Source: Bacteroidota bacterium (GTDB lineage: Bacteria; Bacteroidota; Bacteroidia; B-17B0; B-17BO). From it: 7,056 bases of DNA. The DNA lies in assembly GCA_947462425.1 (NCBI GenBank), contig CANHPI010000141.1, positions 1-7,056 of the forward strand. Direction: 5' to 3'. Positions 1 through 6,627 of this stretch are shown in pieces. Position 1 is the first letter of the stretch. Every line of letters starts with the position of its first letter. The position numbers and the translations under genes are program-made. The notes below the pieces were generated by a model. That model was not told the DNA's origin. It ran no database searches and worked only from the letters and a program-made list of their open reading frames with translations.

Positions 1-14
1 TAGACTTGAATTTA

Positions 15-557
15 TTAATCAATAGATTGAGAAAAGAAACTAAAATTTACATTACCGTATTTTCGGACTTCTAAATAATTTTTTTTAGCAGTTAAATCTG
101 TTTGTTTACCATGCTCAATAATTAAAAGTCCGCCTTCGTTTAATAAATTTCGAGAAAATACTAATTCATGGATGTTGGCAATATTTTCTAATTCATATGG
201 TGGATCTGCAAAAATTACATCAAAAGTAGAATGTGTTTTTTCAAGATATTTAAATACATCAGCTCTTTCAATAAATATGCTACTTAGTTTGAGAGTCTTA
301 GCAGTATCTTTTATAAAATTTAAGCATGGCGTATGTTTATCAATAGCGTAAATTTTTTTTACTCCGCGCGAGGCAAATTCTAAACTAATGTTTCCTGTTC
401 CGCAAAATAAATCAAGGACAGTTATTTCATCAAAATCTATCTTATTATTTAAAATATTAAATAATCCCTCTTTGGCAAAATCAGTTGTGGGTCTAACTGG
501 TAAGTTTTTAGGGGCTACCAATTGTTTGCCTTTAAATATACCTCCTATTATTCGCAA
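15..557 (-). CDS. rsmD: 16S rRNA (guanine-966-N2)-methyltransferase RsmD
   Basis: RsmD is known to methylate N2 of G966 in 16S rRNA, using S-adenosylmethionine, late in small-subunit assembly. The 180-residue protein has the usual family length and opens with the family N-terminus MRIIGG.KGK. It then shows RPTTDFAKEGLFN (22-34), the SAM-binding motif I DLFCGTGN (49-56), an acidic residue at D73 likely to contact the SAM ribose, and the catalytic DPPY (118-121) of N2-guanine/N6-adenine methyltransferases. The start is TTG at 557-555. An in-frame TAG lies three codons upstream, and there is no other Met in the protein, so no ATG start is possible. No Shine-Dalgarno precedes it. Its first 10 bp overlap the end of the DUF3822 gene, which suggests translational coupling and co-transcription from upstream. 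Only 14 bp follow the stop, so no terminator can be judged. The family assignment is secure; the rRNA target position is taken from the family. Confidence 0.96.
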   Translation of the reverse strand: MRIIGGIFKGKQLVAPKNLPVRPTTDFAKEGLFNILNNKIDFDEITVLDLFCGTGNISLEFASRGVKKIYAIDKHTPCLNFIKDTAKTLKLSSIFIERADVFKYLEKTHSTFDVIFADPPYELENIANIHELVFSRNLLNEGGLLIIEHGKQTDLTAKKNYLEVRKYGNVNFSFFSQSID

Positions 558-1384
558 AATAATCTATTTAATAAAGTGTAATTAAAATGTTGAGGCATGC
601 CATTAATATTTGACCAGTTTATTGTTTTATGTCCTAATCCTAAGCGAATATTTTTGATGTATTTTTTTAAAGCAATTATTAATCCCGATGTTGCGTCGAC
701 ATTGCCAATAATTGTAATGTTAGCGGTTAATGGATTTAATTGATACTGCTCTAAGATAAATAATACAAAATATAAGATATCCTCGTGGGTAGTAATTGTA
801 AACTGATTGGCTAATACTAATTTTTGATCTTGCTTTACAATCACCTCAATGTAATTTGAATGTATTTGTAAGATAACAGCTTCTTTTATTAATTCTTCTG
901 TTTGCAACATTAATTTGGCCAATACAGTAAGCGTATGTTTTAATTGATGATTAGGAAAAACTAAATCTAATGCAGATTTTAAAGAATCGTCAACAGCATA
1001 TATTAGTTTGATATCAGTATTGACATCATCAGCAAAAATTAATTTATTAGAAACCGAAGCTGTATTAAATTCAAGTAAAGACCTATTATTTGCAACATCA
1101 TAAAATGAAGCAGGGCACAATGTAAACTGTTGGTTAAAATAGTTTACATATACATGTTCGTATGATTTTTTCGAAATCTGAAAATGCTTAATCGCATTTA
1201 TTAAGTGCTCATTTAAAAATACATTTATAATATTTTCAATAGGATAATTACACAGGAATAATGGCTTATTTTGGTCGGATTGAAATTCGCAAAATTGAAT
1301 AAACGAATCCGATAATTCAATCACCAAAGTATCAGCTAAATCTGATAATTGTCCAAATGATGTATGATTTATCTGCACTGACAT
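548..1384 (-). CDS. DUF3822 family protein, function unknown, upstream of rsmD
   Basis: I recognise this 278-residue protein as the DUF3822 family, a Bacteroidota-specific family usually found directly before rsmD. No biochemical role is known to me. There is no signal peptide or membrane segment, so it should be cytoplasmic. Two halves seem related in layout. The N-terminal half has a strand-rich start (DTLVIELSDSFIQFCEF, 19-34) and FTLCPASFYD (87-96). The C-terminal half has ILQIHSNYIEVIVKQ (171-185), a segment around THEDILYFVLFILEQY (199-214), and a strand ending in a glycine (NITIIGNVD, 222-230). This duplicated strand/helix layout could fit an actin/Hsp70-like (ASKHA) fold, but I see no convincing ATP-binding motif, so that is only a guess. 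The ATG at 1384-1382 gives the expected length. The gene follows the TrmH-family gene by 27 bp and overlaps rsmD by 10 bp, so the three are probably one transcript. That context hints at ribosome maturation, by association only. Confidence 0.87.
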   Translation of the reverse strand: MSVQINHTSFGQLSDLADTLVIELSDSFIQFCEFQSDQNKPLFLCNYPIENIINVFLNEHLINAIKHFQISKKSYEHVYVNYFNQQFTLCPASFYDVANNRSLLEFNTASVSNKLIFADDVNTDIKLIYAVDDSLKSALDLVFPNHQLKHTLTVLAKLMLQTEELIKEAVILQIHSNYIEVIVKQDQKLVLANQFTITTHEDILYFVLFILEQYQLNPLTANITIIGNVDATSGLIIALKKYIKNIRLGLGHKTINWSNINGMPQHFNYTLLNRLFCE

Positions 1385-1411
1385 TGTTGTTACAAAACTA
1401 AACTAATTTAT

Positions 1412-2179
1412 TTAACATTTATAAGTTAGTTGTCTATGAAATTCAGAACAAATAATGGCACAGGCATTTGCCGCGTTAAGTGATTCACTGCCGTTACTAT
1501 TAGCCGCTGGAATAGTAATTGGATGTGTGAGATATTTTTGAACTTCTTGAGAAATACCGTTTGCTTCATTTCCAATAATAATGAGTCCGTTTTTTAATTG
1601 TGAGGTAAAAATGTTTTCTCCATTTAAAACTGCTCCATAAATTGGTAATTCTTTAAAATGAGACAATAATTCTTCAAAATTTAATATTATTACATTTACT
1701 CTTAATACAGCACCCATACTAGCTTGTAAAGTTTTGGGATTGTAGAGTTCTGTACAATTTGGTGAGCAAATAACTTGTTTTATTCCAAACCAATCTGCTA
1801 CTCTAATAATTGTGCCTAAATTACCCGGATCCCTGATTTCATCTAAAAATAAAGTCGTTGAATTCCCAAAGATTGAGGCATCCAATACTTGGTGTTTTAT
1901 ATTAACTATCGCTAAAACTTGATTAGGTGATGTTTGCAAACTGATTTTCTTTAATTCTTCCTCACTTATTTCAGAATACTCTATTTGACTGTTCTCTAAT
2001 ATTGATTTCTGATTGGTCAAAAAATCTGATGTTGCAAATAGTTCCTTAATGGCAAATTTAGAGTGCTTTATAAATTCTGAAACTAATTTTATACCCTCAA
2101 TTATAAATAAGCCATCCTGCTCTCTATTTTTTTTAGAGTGTAAGGATTGTATGTGTTTTATCTGATTTTTACTAATCAT
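1412..2179 (-). CDS. TrmH/SpoU-family RNA 2'-O-ribose methyltransferase
   Basis: This is a SPOUT-class enzyme that would use SAM to methylate a ribose 2'-OH in rRNA or tRNA. All three class motifs are visible in the 255-residue protein: motif 1 FLDEIRDPGNLGTIIRVADWFG (111-132) with N120 and the catalytic-type R126; motif 2 IIIGNEANGIS (200-210) with E205; and motif 3 TIPAANSNGSESLNAANACAI (222-242), which forms part of the knot that holds SAM. Residues 23-92 look like the N-terminal RNA-binding domain of the SpoU family (FIIEGIKLVSEFI, then QTSPNQVLAIV). Motif 3 has about two more residues between IP and ESLN than I expect. The exact target cannot be told from sequence: RlmB-like, TrmH-like and other 23S rRNA specificities share these motifs, so I give no symbol. 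The ATG at 2179-2177 yields a full-length family member. It is the first gene of the minus-strand set and is transcribed away from tamL across 43 bp. Confidence 0.93.
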   Translation of the reverse strand: MISKNQIKHIQSLHSKKNREQDGLFIIEGIKLVSEFIKHSKFAIKELFATSDFLTNQKSILENSQIEYSEISEEELKKISLQTSPNQVLAIVNIKHQVLDASIFGNSTTLFLDEIRDPGNLGTIIRVADWFGIKQVICSPNCTELYNPKTLQASMGAVLRVNVIILNFEELLSHFKELPIYGAVLNGENIFTSQLKNGLIIIGNEANGISQEVQKYLTHPITIPAANSNGSESLNAANACAIICSEFHRQLTYKC

Positions 2180-2222
2180 TATTTAAAGTTAAATTAGTAC
2201 GCTATAAATGTAAGTAATCCAT
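2180..2222. promoter_or_regulatory. Divergent intergenic region between the TrmH-family gene and tamL
   Basis: These 43 bp must hold, or lie next to, the control elements for transcription in both directions. On the minus strand, 2212-2205 reads TACATTTA, one base off the Bacteroidota -7 consensus TAnnTTTG and about 26 bp before the methyltransferase ATG. The nearest TTG upstream (2230-2228) is only 15 nt away, shorter than usual. No comparable box is clear for tamL on the plus strand. A small inverted repeat, ATTTAA-AG-TTAAAT, sits at 2181-2194 and could be an operator or could be chance in AT-rich DNA. Neither gene has a Shine-Dalgarno here. Confidence 0.35.
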
Positions 2223-4763
2223 TTGACCAATAAACACGATATTAAAACTTTTTTAAAGCCTTTCCATAGAATTGGTTTGCATTTGCTATGTGTCCTATTT
2301 TTTATTATTTTAATAAGCTCTTGCAGTATAAACAAGCATCTTAAAGAAAACGAATTTTTATTACAGAAAAGTTCTATAAGGCAAAATGGAACAACAATTG
2401 ATAACTCTGAATTAGAGGCTTTTATTAGGCAAAAACCAAATAGAAAAATTTTAAAATTAGTACGATTTAATTTATGGTTATACAATCAGGTTGATCAGCA
2501 AAAAATGCTGAAAAAGAAAGATAAAAGAAATTTAAGATTTGATAAAATTAATGCTAAACGAACTGAAAAGAATGATCGCAAAAACAAAAGAAGATATGCA
2601 AAAAGAAAAACTACTAAACCACCGAATCTGAAAAACAAAGAAAAACCTACATTTAGGGAGAGTGTTTTAGAAGCTGGTGAACCACCTGTTATTTTAGATT
2701 CTTTACTTACTAGAATTACTATAAATCAATTACAAAAATTTGTGTTTTCAAAGGGTTATTTTAACTCAAAAGTAAGAGATAGCCTTGTGCTAGATGTGAA
2801 GAAAAAACGAGCTAAATCTTATTTTTTTATAACAAAATCTAAGCCATACCAAATTCAAAACATTAATTATAAAATAGATGACCCGTTAATTGATTATTTT
2901 ATTATGAATGATACTACTAGTTCATTAATAAAAAATAATATAATATATGATGAAGACATTTTTCAAAAAGAAAGATCGAGAATTACAGAGACTCAATTAA
3001 ACAATGGCTATTTTTATTTTGCACCAGAATATGTAAATTATTTGGTGGATACGAATTTAGCAGGTCAAAATGTTAATTTAACTATTGGTGTTAAAATGTA
3101 TTCAAAGTCTTTTAGCGATACCAACGATTCTATTGTTTATGTAAACCATCCCCGCTTTTATATCGAAAATGTTTTTATTATTCCTGAAACAATATCAGAT
3201 TTTAAAGGAAAGGCAAGTAGTTTTTTTATGAAAGATACAATACACTACAATGGGTTAAAAATATTGCACAACAAAAAACTGTTATTTCACGAAAGAGATT
3301 TAACTCGAGATATTAGTATTTTTCCTGGGCAATTATATCAACAAAATTATGCTGAAGAAACTTATAAAGGATTAAGTTCGTTAAAAGTATTTAAGAGTGT
3401 TTTTATACAATACATTCAAAATCCAAATTTTCCTGATAAGTTAAATTGCTATATAGTTTGCCAGCCATTGGTAAAACAATCTATTACATTAGAAACTGAA
3501 GGAAATTATACGTCTGGGAATTATGGTTTAGCCGGCAGTTTGGTTTTTCAAAATAAAAATGCGTTTGGTGGTGCCGAGTTAGTGGAGCTAAAGTTAAAAG
3601 GCTCTCTTAATGCACAAAGGCAGTTTAATACTTCACAAACTACTAATATTGAAAATGTTCAAAATACTTTTAATACCGTCCAGTTTGGACCAGAGTTAAA
3701 TATTTATTTCCCCAGACCATTGTTCCCTTTTACTTTATTTTACTATAAAAAAAATGTAAATGAAAAAAGATATTTTATTCAACCAAAAACTATTTTAAAT
3801 TTATCTATTAATTATCAATCCCGTCCCGAATTTGATCGAACCATATCAACTATTTCATATGGGTTTAAGTTTAATACTAGTAAAGGATTATTAACCTATG
3901 ATATAATACCCTTAGAAACATATATAGTTAAAGCAAAGTTGTTTGGCACTTTTAAAACTGATTTAATAAATTTAAAGGACTTTTTTTTACTTAATTCTTT
4001 TCAGGATCACGTTACCACACTATCCAAAATATCTGCTATTTATAATAATCAAACGTTAGCTAAAAGAAGAAATTTCATGTATTTAAGAACCAGTATAAGT
4101 TCATCAGGTAATATTTTAAGGGGAATCTATTCTGCAGCAAATCAGCCAAAAGATGCTTTTGACAGATTCTTAGTTCAGGACATTCCTTTTTCTCAATTTG
4201 TAAAATTTGATGTAGACTATCGTTTTTATTTTAAAATTAGAAAATTAGGCAAACTAGTTTATCGATTAGCTGGTGGATTTGGGAAGCCACTAAAAAATTT
4301 AACTACCTTACCTTATGAACAAAGTTTTTTTGGTGGCGGCCCAAATAGTAACAGAGCTTGGCGTGCTAGAACATTAGGTCCAGGAAGTTATGATCAGCCT
4401 GATTCTGTGAGTTCACGTTATGATAAAATTGGTGATATTCAAATTGAAAGTAATGTAGAATATAGGTTTCAGATTTTTAAATCAATTTATGGAGCTTGGT
4501 TTGCTGATGCAGGTAATATTTGGTTGTCTTATAAAGATCCAAATAAACCAAATGGACAATTCAAAATAGATGAATTTTATAAAGAAATTGCAATTGGTTC
4601 AGGTTTTGGATTACGATATGATTTTAGCTTTTTTGTTCTCAGATTGGATGCTGCTATTCGTGTTCATGATCCACAATATTCAAAAGGTAAAAGGTGGGTT
4701 TTTGGAAAACAAACATTGAAAGAGTCTGCTATTTTAAATTTTGGTATTGGTTATCCGTTTTAA
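2223..4763 (+). CDS. tamL: TamL: lipoprotein-type TamA/BamA-family outer-membrane assembly protein
   Basis: BamA/TamA (Omp85) proteins insert beta-barrel proteins into the outer membrane; TamL is the lipidated Bacteroidota version of TamA. The 846-residue product has a hydrophobic signal (about 19-31) ending in the lipobox ISSC, so C34 would be the lipidated first residue. There follow the TamL-type stretch KHLKENEFLLQKSSI (38-52), KILKLVRFNLWLYN (75-88), a very basic insert (about 94-142), GEPPVILDS (152-160), POTRA-like segments up to about 415, and a 16-strand-type barrel. Barrel marks are the loop-6 motif FFGGGPNSNRAWRARTLGPGSY (702-723, with RAW where RGF/RGW is usual), GAWFADAGNIW (757-767) and a C-terminal phenylalanine. 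The start is probably TTG at 2223: the next in-frame ATG falls after the lipobox, and the upstream in-frame ATG at 2208 is followed at once by TAA. No tamB gene is next to it in the window. Confidence 0.93.
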   Translation: MTNKHDIKTFLKPFHRIGLHLLCVLFFIILISSCSINKHLKENEFLLQKSSIRQNGTTIDNSELEAFIRQKPNRKILKLVRFNLWLYNQVDQQKMLKKKDKRNLRFDKINAKRTEKNDRKNKRRYAKRKTTKPPNLKNKEKPTFRESVLEAGEPPVILDSLLTRITINQLQKFVFSKGYFNSKVRDSLVLDVKKKRAKSYFFITKSKPYQIQNINYKIDDPLIDYFIMNDTTSSLIKNNIIYDEDIFQKERSRITETQLNNGYFYFAPEYVNYLVDTNLAGQNVNLTIGVKMYSKSFSDTNDSIVYVNHPRFYIENVFIIPETISDFKGKASSFFMKDTIHYNGLKILHNKKLLFHERDLTRDISIFPGQLYQQNYAEETYKGLSSLKVFKSVFIQYIQNPNFPDKLNCYIVCQPLVKQSITLETEGNYTSGNYGLAGSLVFQNKNAFGGAELVELKLKGSLNAQRQFNTSQTTNIENVQNTFNTVQFGPELNIYFPRPLFPFTLFYYKKNVNEKRYFIQPKTILNLSINYQSRPEFDRTISTISYGFKFNTSKGLLTYDIIPLETYIVKAKLFGTFKTDLINLKDFFLLNSFQDHVTTLSKISAIYNNQTLAKRRNFMYLRTSISSSGNILRGIYSAANQPKDAFDRFLVQDIPFSQFVKFDVDYRFYFKIRKLGKLVYRLAGGFGKPLKNLTTLPYEQSFFGGGPNSNRAWRARTLGPGSYDQPDSVSSRYDKIGDIQIESNVEYRFQIFKSIYGAWFADAGNIWLSYKDPNKPNGQFKIDEFYKEIAIGSGFGLRYDFSFFVLRLDAAIRVHDPQYSKGKRWVFGKQTLKESAILNFGIGYPF

Positions 4764-4781
4764 AAAATATGCGTGTTTGTT

Positions 4782-4808
4782 TGTGTTTTAAAACACATGT
4801 TGTGTGTT
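4782..4808. repeat. Perfect 16-bp palindrome with an alternative downstream stem
   Basis: Positions 4782-4797 read TGTGTTTTAAAACACA, a perfect self-complementary sequence 18 bp after the tamL stop. The right arm AACACA (4792-4797) can also pair with a second TGTGTT at 4803-4808 across a 5-nt loop, so two stems exclude each other. It could be a factor-independent terminator for tamL, although no U-run follows, or a protein-binding dyad just before the prfC promoter. The sequence alone does not decide. Confidence 0.5.
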
Positions 4809-4817
4809 CATAACAGC

Positions 4818-4846
4818 TTTGCATCTATTAAAAAAGCGTATCTTTA
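4818..4846 (+). promoter_or_regulatory. Bacteroidota-type promoter of prfC
   Basis: TTTG at 4818-4821 is followed after 17 nt by TATCTTTA at 4839-4846. This matches the Bacteroidota -33 TTTG and -7 TAnnTTTG elements except for the last base, and the spacing is in the known range. Transcription would start near 4850-4855, leaving a leader of about 15 nt before the ATG at 4867. That excludes the upstream GTG at 4804 as the translation start. Confidence 0.6.
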
Positions 4847-4866
4847 CAGCCATATTTCAAATACTA

Positions 4867-6450
4867 ATGAGTTTTATAGAAGAATTAAATAAAAGAAAAA
4901 CTTTTGCCATTATTGCCCATCCAGATGCTGGTAAAACAACCTTAACAGAAAAATTGTTATTATTTGGAGGGGCTATTCAATCGGCAGGAGCTGTTAAATC
5001 AAATAAAATCAAAAAGTCGACTACTTCCGATTTCATGGAAATTGAAAAACAACGTGGTATCTCAGTTTCTACATCAGTTATGGCCTTTGATTACAGAGAT
5101 TTTAAAGTAAACATTTTAGACACTCCTGGCCACGAAGATTTTGCCGAAGATACCTATCGTACATTATCTGCTGTAGATAGTGTAATTATGGTAATTGATT
5201 GTGTAAAAGGAGTAGAACCACAAACACGGAAATTACTAGAAGTATGCCGTATGCGCAATACACCTGTGATTGTGTTTGTAAATAAAATGGATCGTGAAGG
5301 ACAAAACGCATTTGATTTGTTAGATGAAATTGAAAAAGAATTAAAAATAAGAGTTCGTCCTTTAACCTGGCCAATTGGTATTGGTAAATCATTTAAAGGA
5401 GTATATAATTTATATGAAAAAAAATTATCACTTTTTCAAGGAGATAGTAAAACCACAGTTGAAGAAAGTGTTGTTTTGGATAATGTGAATGATTCTGAAA
5501 TTGAAAAATACATCAGTGAAGATTTCGCCAATCAATTACGTGATGATATTACATTAATTGATGGTGTGTATGATGATTTTGATAAGAGAGAGTATTTGGC
5601 AGCAAATATTAGTCCTGTGTTTTTTGGTAGCGCAGTAAATAATTTTGGTATAAAAGAGTTGTTAGATTGTTTTGTGGAAATTGCTCCAACGCCTCAAGGC
5701 AGAGATACCGACGTAGCTGGACATATTGAATCTGATGCTCCAAAATTTAGTGGATTTGTATTTAAAATTCATGCTAATTTAGATCCTAAACATAGAGATA
5801 GAATTGCTTTTTTAAGAATTGTATCAGGTAAGTTTGAACGTAATAAATATTATTACAATGTGCGCGAACAAAAAGATATGCGTTTTAGTAATCCTACAGC
5901 TTTTATGGCACAGCAAAAATCGGTTATTGATGAATCGTATCCTGGTGATGTAATTGGTTTATATGATGCTGGAAGTTTTAAAATTGGAGATACATTAACA
6001 GAAGGTCCTAAATTTAATTTTAAAGGCATTCCGAGTTTTTCTCCTGAGCTATTTAAATATGTAACTAATTTAGACCCAATGAAAACTAAGCAATTACAAA
6101 AAGGCTTAGAGCAATTAACGGATGAAGGAGTAGCACAATTATTTACTAAAAAAGCAGATGGTCGTAAAGTAGTTGGTACGGTTGGTGCCTTGCAGTTTGA
6201 GGTTATTCAGCATCGTTTAAAATCGGAGTATAACGCATCTTGCGGTTATGATTCTGTCAATTTATACAAAGCATTATGGATTGAATGTAGTGATAAGAAA
6301 AAATTAGAAGAATTTTTAATTGATAAGTCTAATCATATTGCATACGATAAAGAAAATCGTTTAGTCTTTTTAGCTGAATCAGCTTGGTTGTTAGAGATGG
6401 CACAAACTAAATTTCCTGAAATTAAGTTTCATTTAAAGAGTGAGTTTTAA
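4867..6450 (+). CDS. prfC: Peptide chain release factor 3 (RF3)
   Basis: RF3 is a cytoplasmic translational GTPase that removes RF1/RF2 from the ribosome after peptide release. The 527-residue protein is almost the length of E. coli RF3 (529) and matches it closely. GTPase motifs are complete: G1 AHPDAGKT (17-24), the RF3-typical [14 protein letters not shown] (58-71) holding G2, G3 DTPGHEDF (85-92), G4 NKMD (139-142), and G5 near GSA (254-256). Next come domain II (about 295-385; [26 protein letters not shown]) and the RF3-specific domain III with FSPELFKYV (391-399) and [18 protein letters not shown] (439-456). QRGIS and DPKHRDR separate it from EF-G and EF-Tu. The open frame extends back to a GTG at 4804, but the ATG at 4867 is preferred: it gives the family N-terminus (KRKTFAII) and lies just downstream of the predicted promoter. 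It is probably transcribed alone. Confidence 0.97.
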   Translation: MSFIEELNKRKTFAIIAHPDAGKTTLTEKLLLFGGAIQSAGAVKSNKIKKSTTSDFMEIEKQRGISVSTSVMAFDYRDFKVNILDTPGHEDFAEDTYRTLSAVDSVIMVIDCVKGVEPQTRKLLEVCRMRNTPVIVFVNKMDREGQNAFDLLDEIEKELKIRVRPLTWPIGIGKSFKGVYNLYEKKLSLFQGDSKTTVEESVVLDNVNDSEIEKYISEDFANQLRDDITLIDGVYDDFDKREYLAANISPVFFGSAVNNFGIKELLDCFVEIAPTPQGRDTDVAGHIESDAPKFSGFVFKIHANLDPKHRDRIAFLRIVSGKFERNKYYYNVREQKDMRFSNPTAFMAQQKSVIDESYPGDVIGLYDAGSFKIGDTLTEGPKFNFKGIPSFSPELFKYVTNLDPMKTKQLQKGLEQLTDEGVAQLFTKKADGRKVVGTVGALQFEVIQHRLKSEYNASCGYDSVNLYKALWIECSDKKKLEEFLIDKSNHIAYDKENRLVFLAESAWLLEMAQTKFPEIKFHLKSEF

Positions 6451-6465
6451 TTTGTATGATTAATG

Positions 6466-6608
6466 GAACGCTGATAACGCAGATGGATATGATAAAAAAT
6501 GATTAAATAATTTCACCTAATCATAAAAATCTATCTTATAAGTTTTCTATTTTTGATATACCAATAAAAAATCTTACCTAATCTTAATAATCAGCGTCAT
6601 CAGCGTTC
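6466..6608. repeat. 143-bp imperfect inverted-repeat element built of 9-bp units
   Basis: The left arm 6466-6484 pairs with the right arm 6590-6608 at 17 of 19 positions (mismatches at 6476/6598 and 6481/6593) across a 105-nt AT-rich centre. Each arm is a tandem pair of 9-mers: AACGCTGAT + AACGCAGAT on the left, and ATCAGCGTC + ATCAGCGTT on the right. The centre holds an ATGATTA/TAATCAT stem (6499-6505 with 6518-6524) and a partial internal direct repeat. The arms are GC-richer than their surroundings. The form resembles short intergenic palindromic repeats (REP/MITE-like) with ATC(A/T)GCGT units that I associate with Bacteroidota genomes; copy number cannot be seen here. No ORF of note lies inside and no clear target-site duplication flanks it. 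It might also end prfC transcription or act in the paaY leader, as it stops 19 bp before that ATG. Confidence 0.72.
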
Positions 6609-6627
6609 TAAATTTTAAAAACACACT

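Noticed and set aside
540..549. AGGAGG-like sequence on the minus strand near the rsmD start
   Set aside because: It lies downstream of the start codon, encodes the conserved Gly-Gly of the N-terminus, and no start codon follows it.
388..585. 65-codon plus-strand frame opposite rsmD
   Set aside because: It lies entirely over conserved rsmD/DUF3822 sequence, with no domain and no supporting signals.
1393..1400. Exact TAGTTTTG (-7 consensus TAnnTTTG) on the minus strand just before the DUF3822 ATG
   Set aside because: No TTG-type -33 element lies 17-23 nt upstream, and such a box is frequent by chance in AT-rich DNA; not called as an internal promoter.
2189..2485. 98-codon open frame on the minus strand across the divergent gap and the start of tamL
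   Set aside because: It lies opposite the tamL signal peptide region, has no recognisable domain, and would run through the divergent promoter region; it is a shadow of tamL.
5186..5392. 68-codon minus-strand frame inside prfC
   Set aside because: It is antisense to the GTPase domain, with no recognisable family; a chance frame.
6461..6613. Target-site duplication flanking the inverted repeat (TAAT / TAAAT)
   Set aside because: The flanks are only loosely alike and AT-rich; not enough to show transposition.
6609..6616. TAAATTTT as a -7 box for the paaY-like gene
   Set aside because: One base off consensus, but no TTG at a suitable distance upstream, and it lies so near the ATG that the mRNA would be nearly leaderless; too weak to call.
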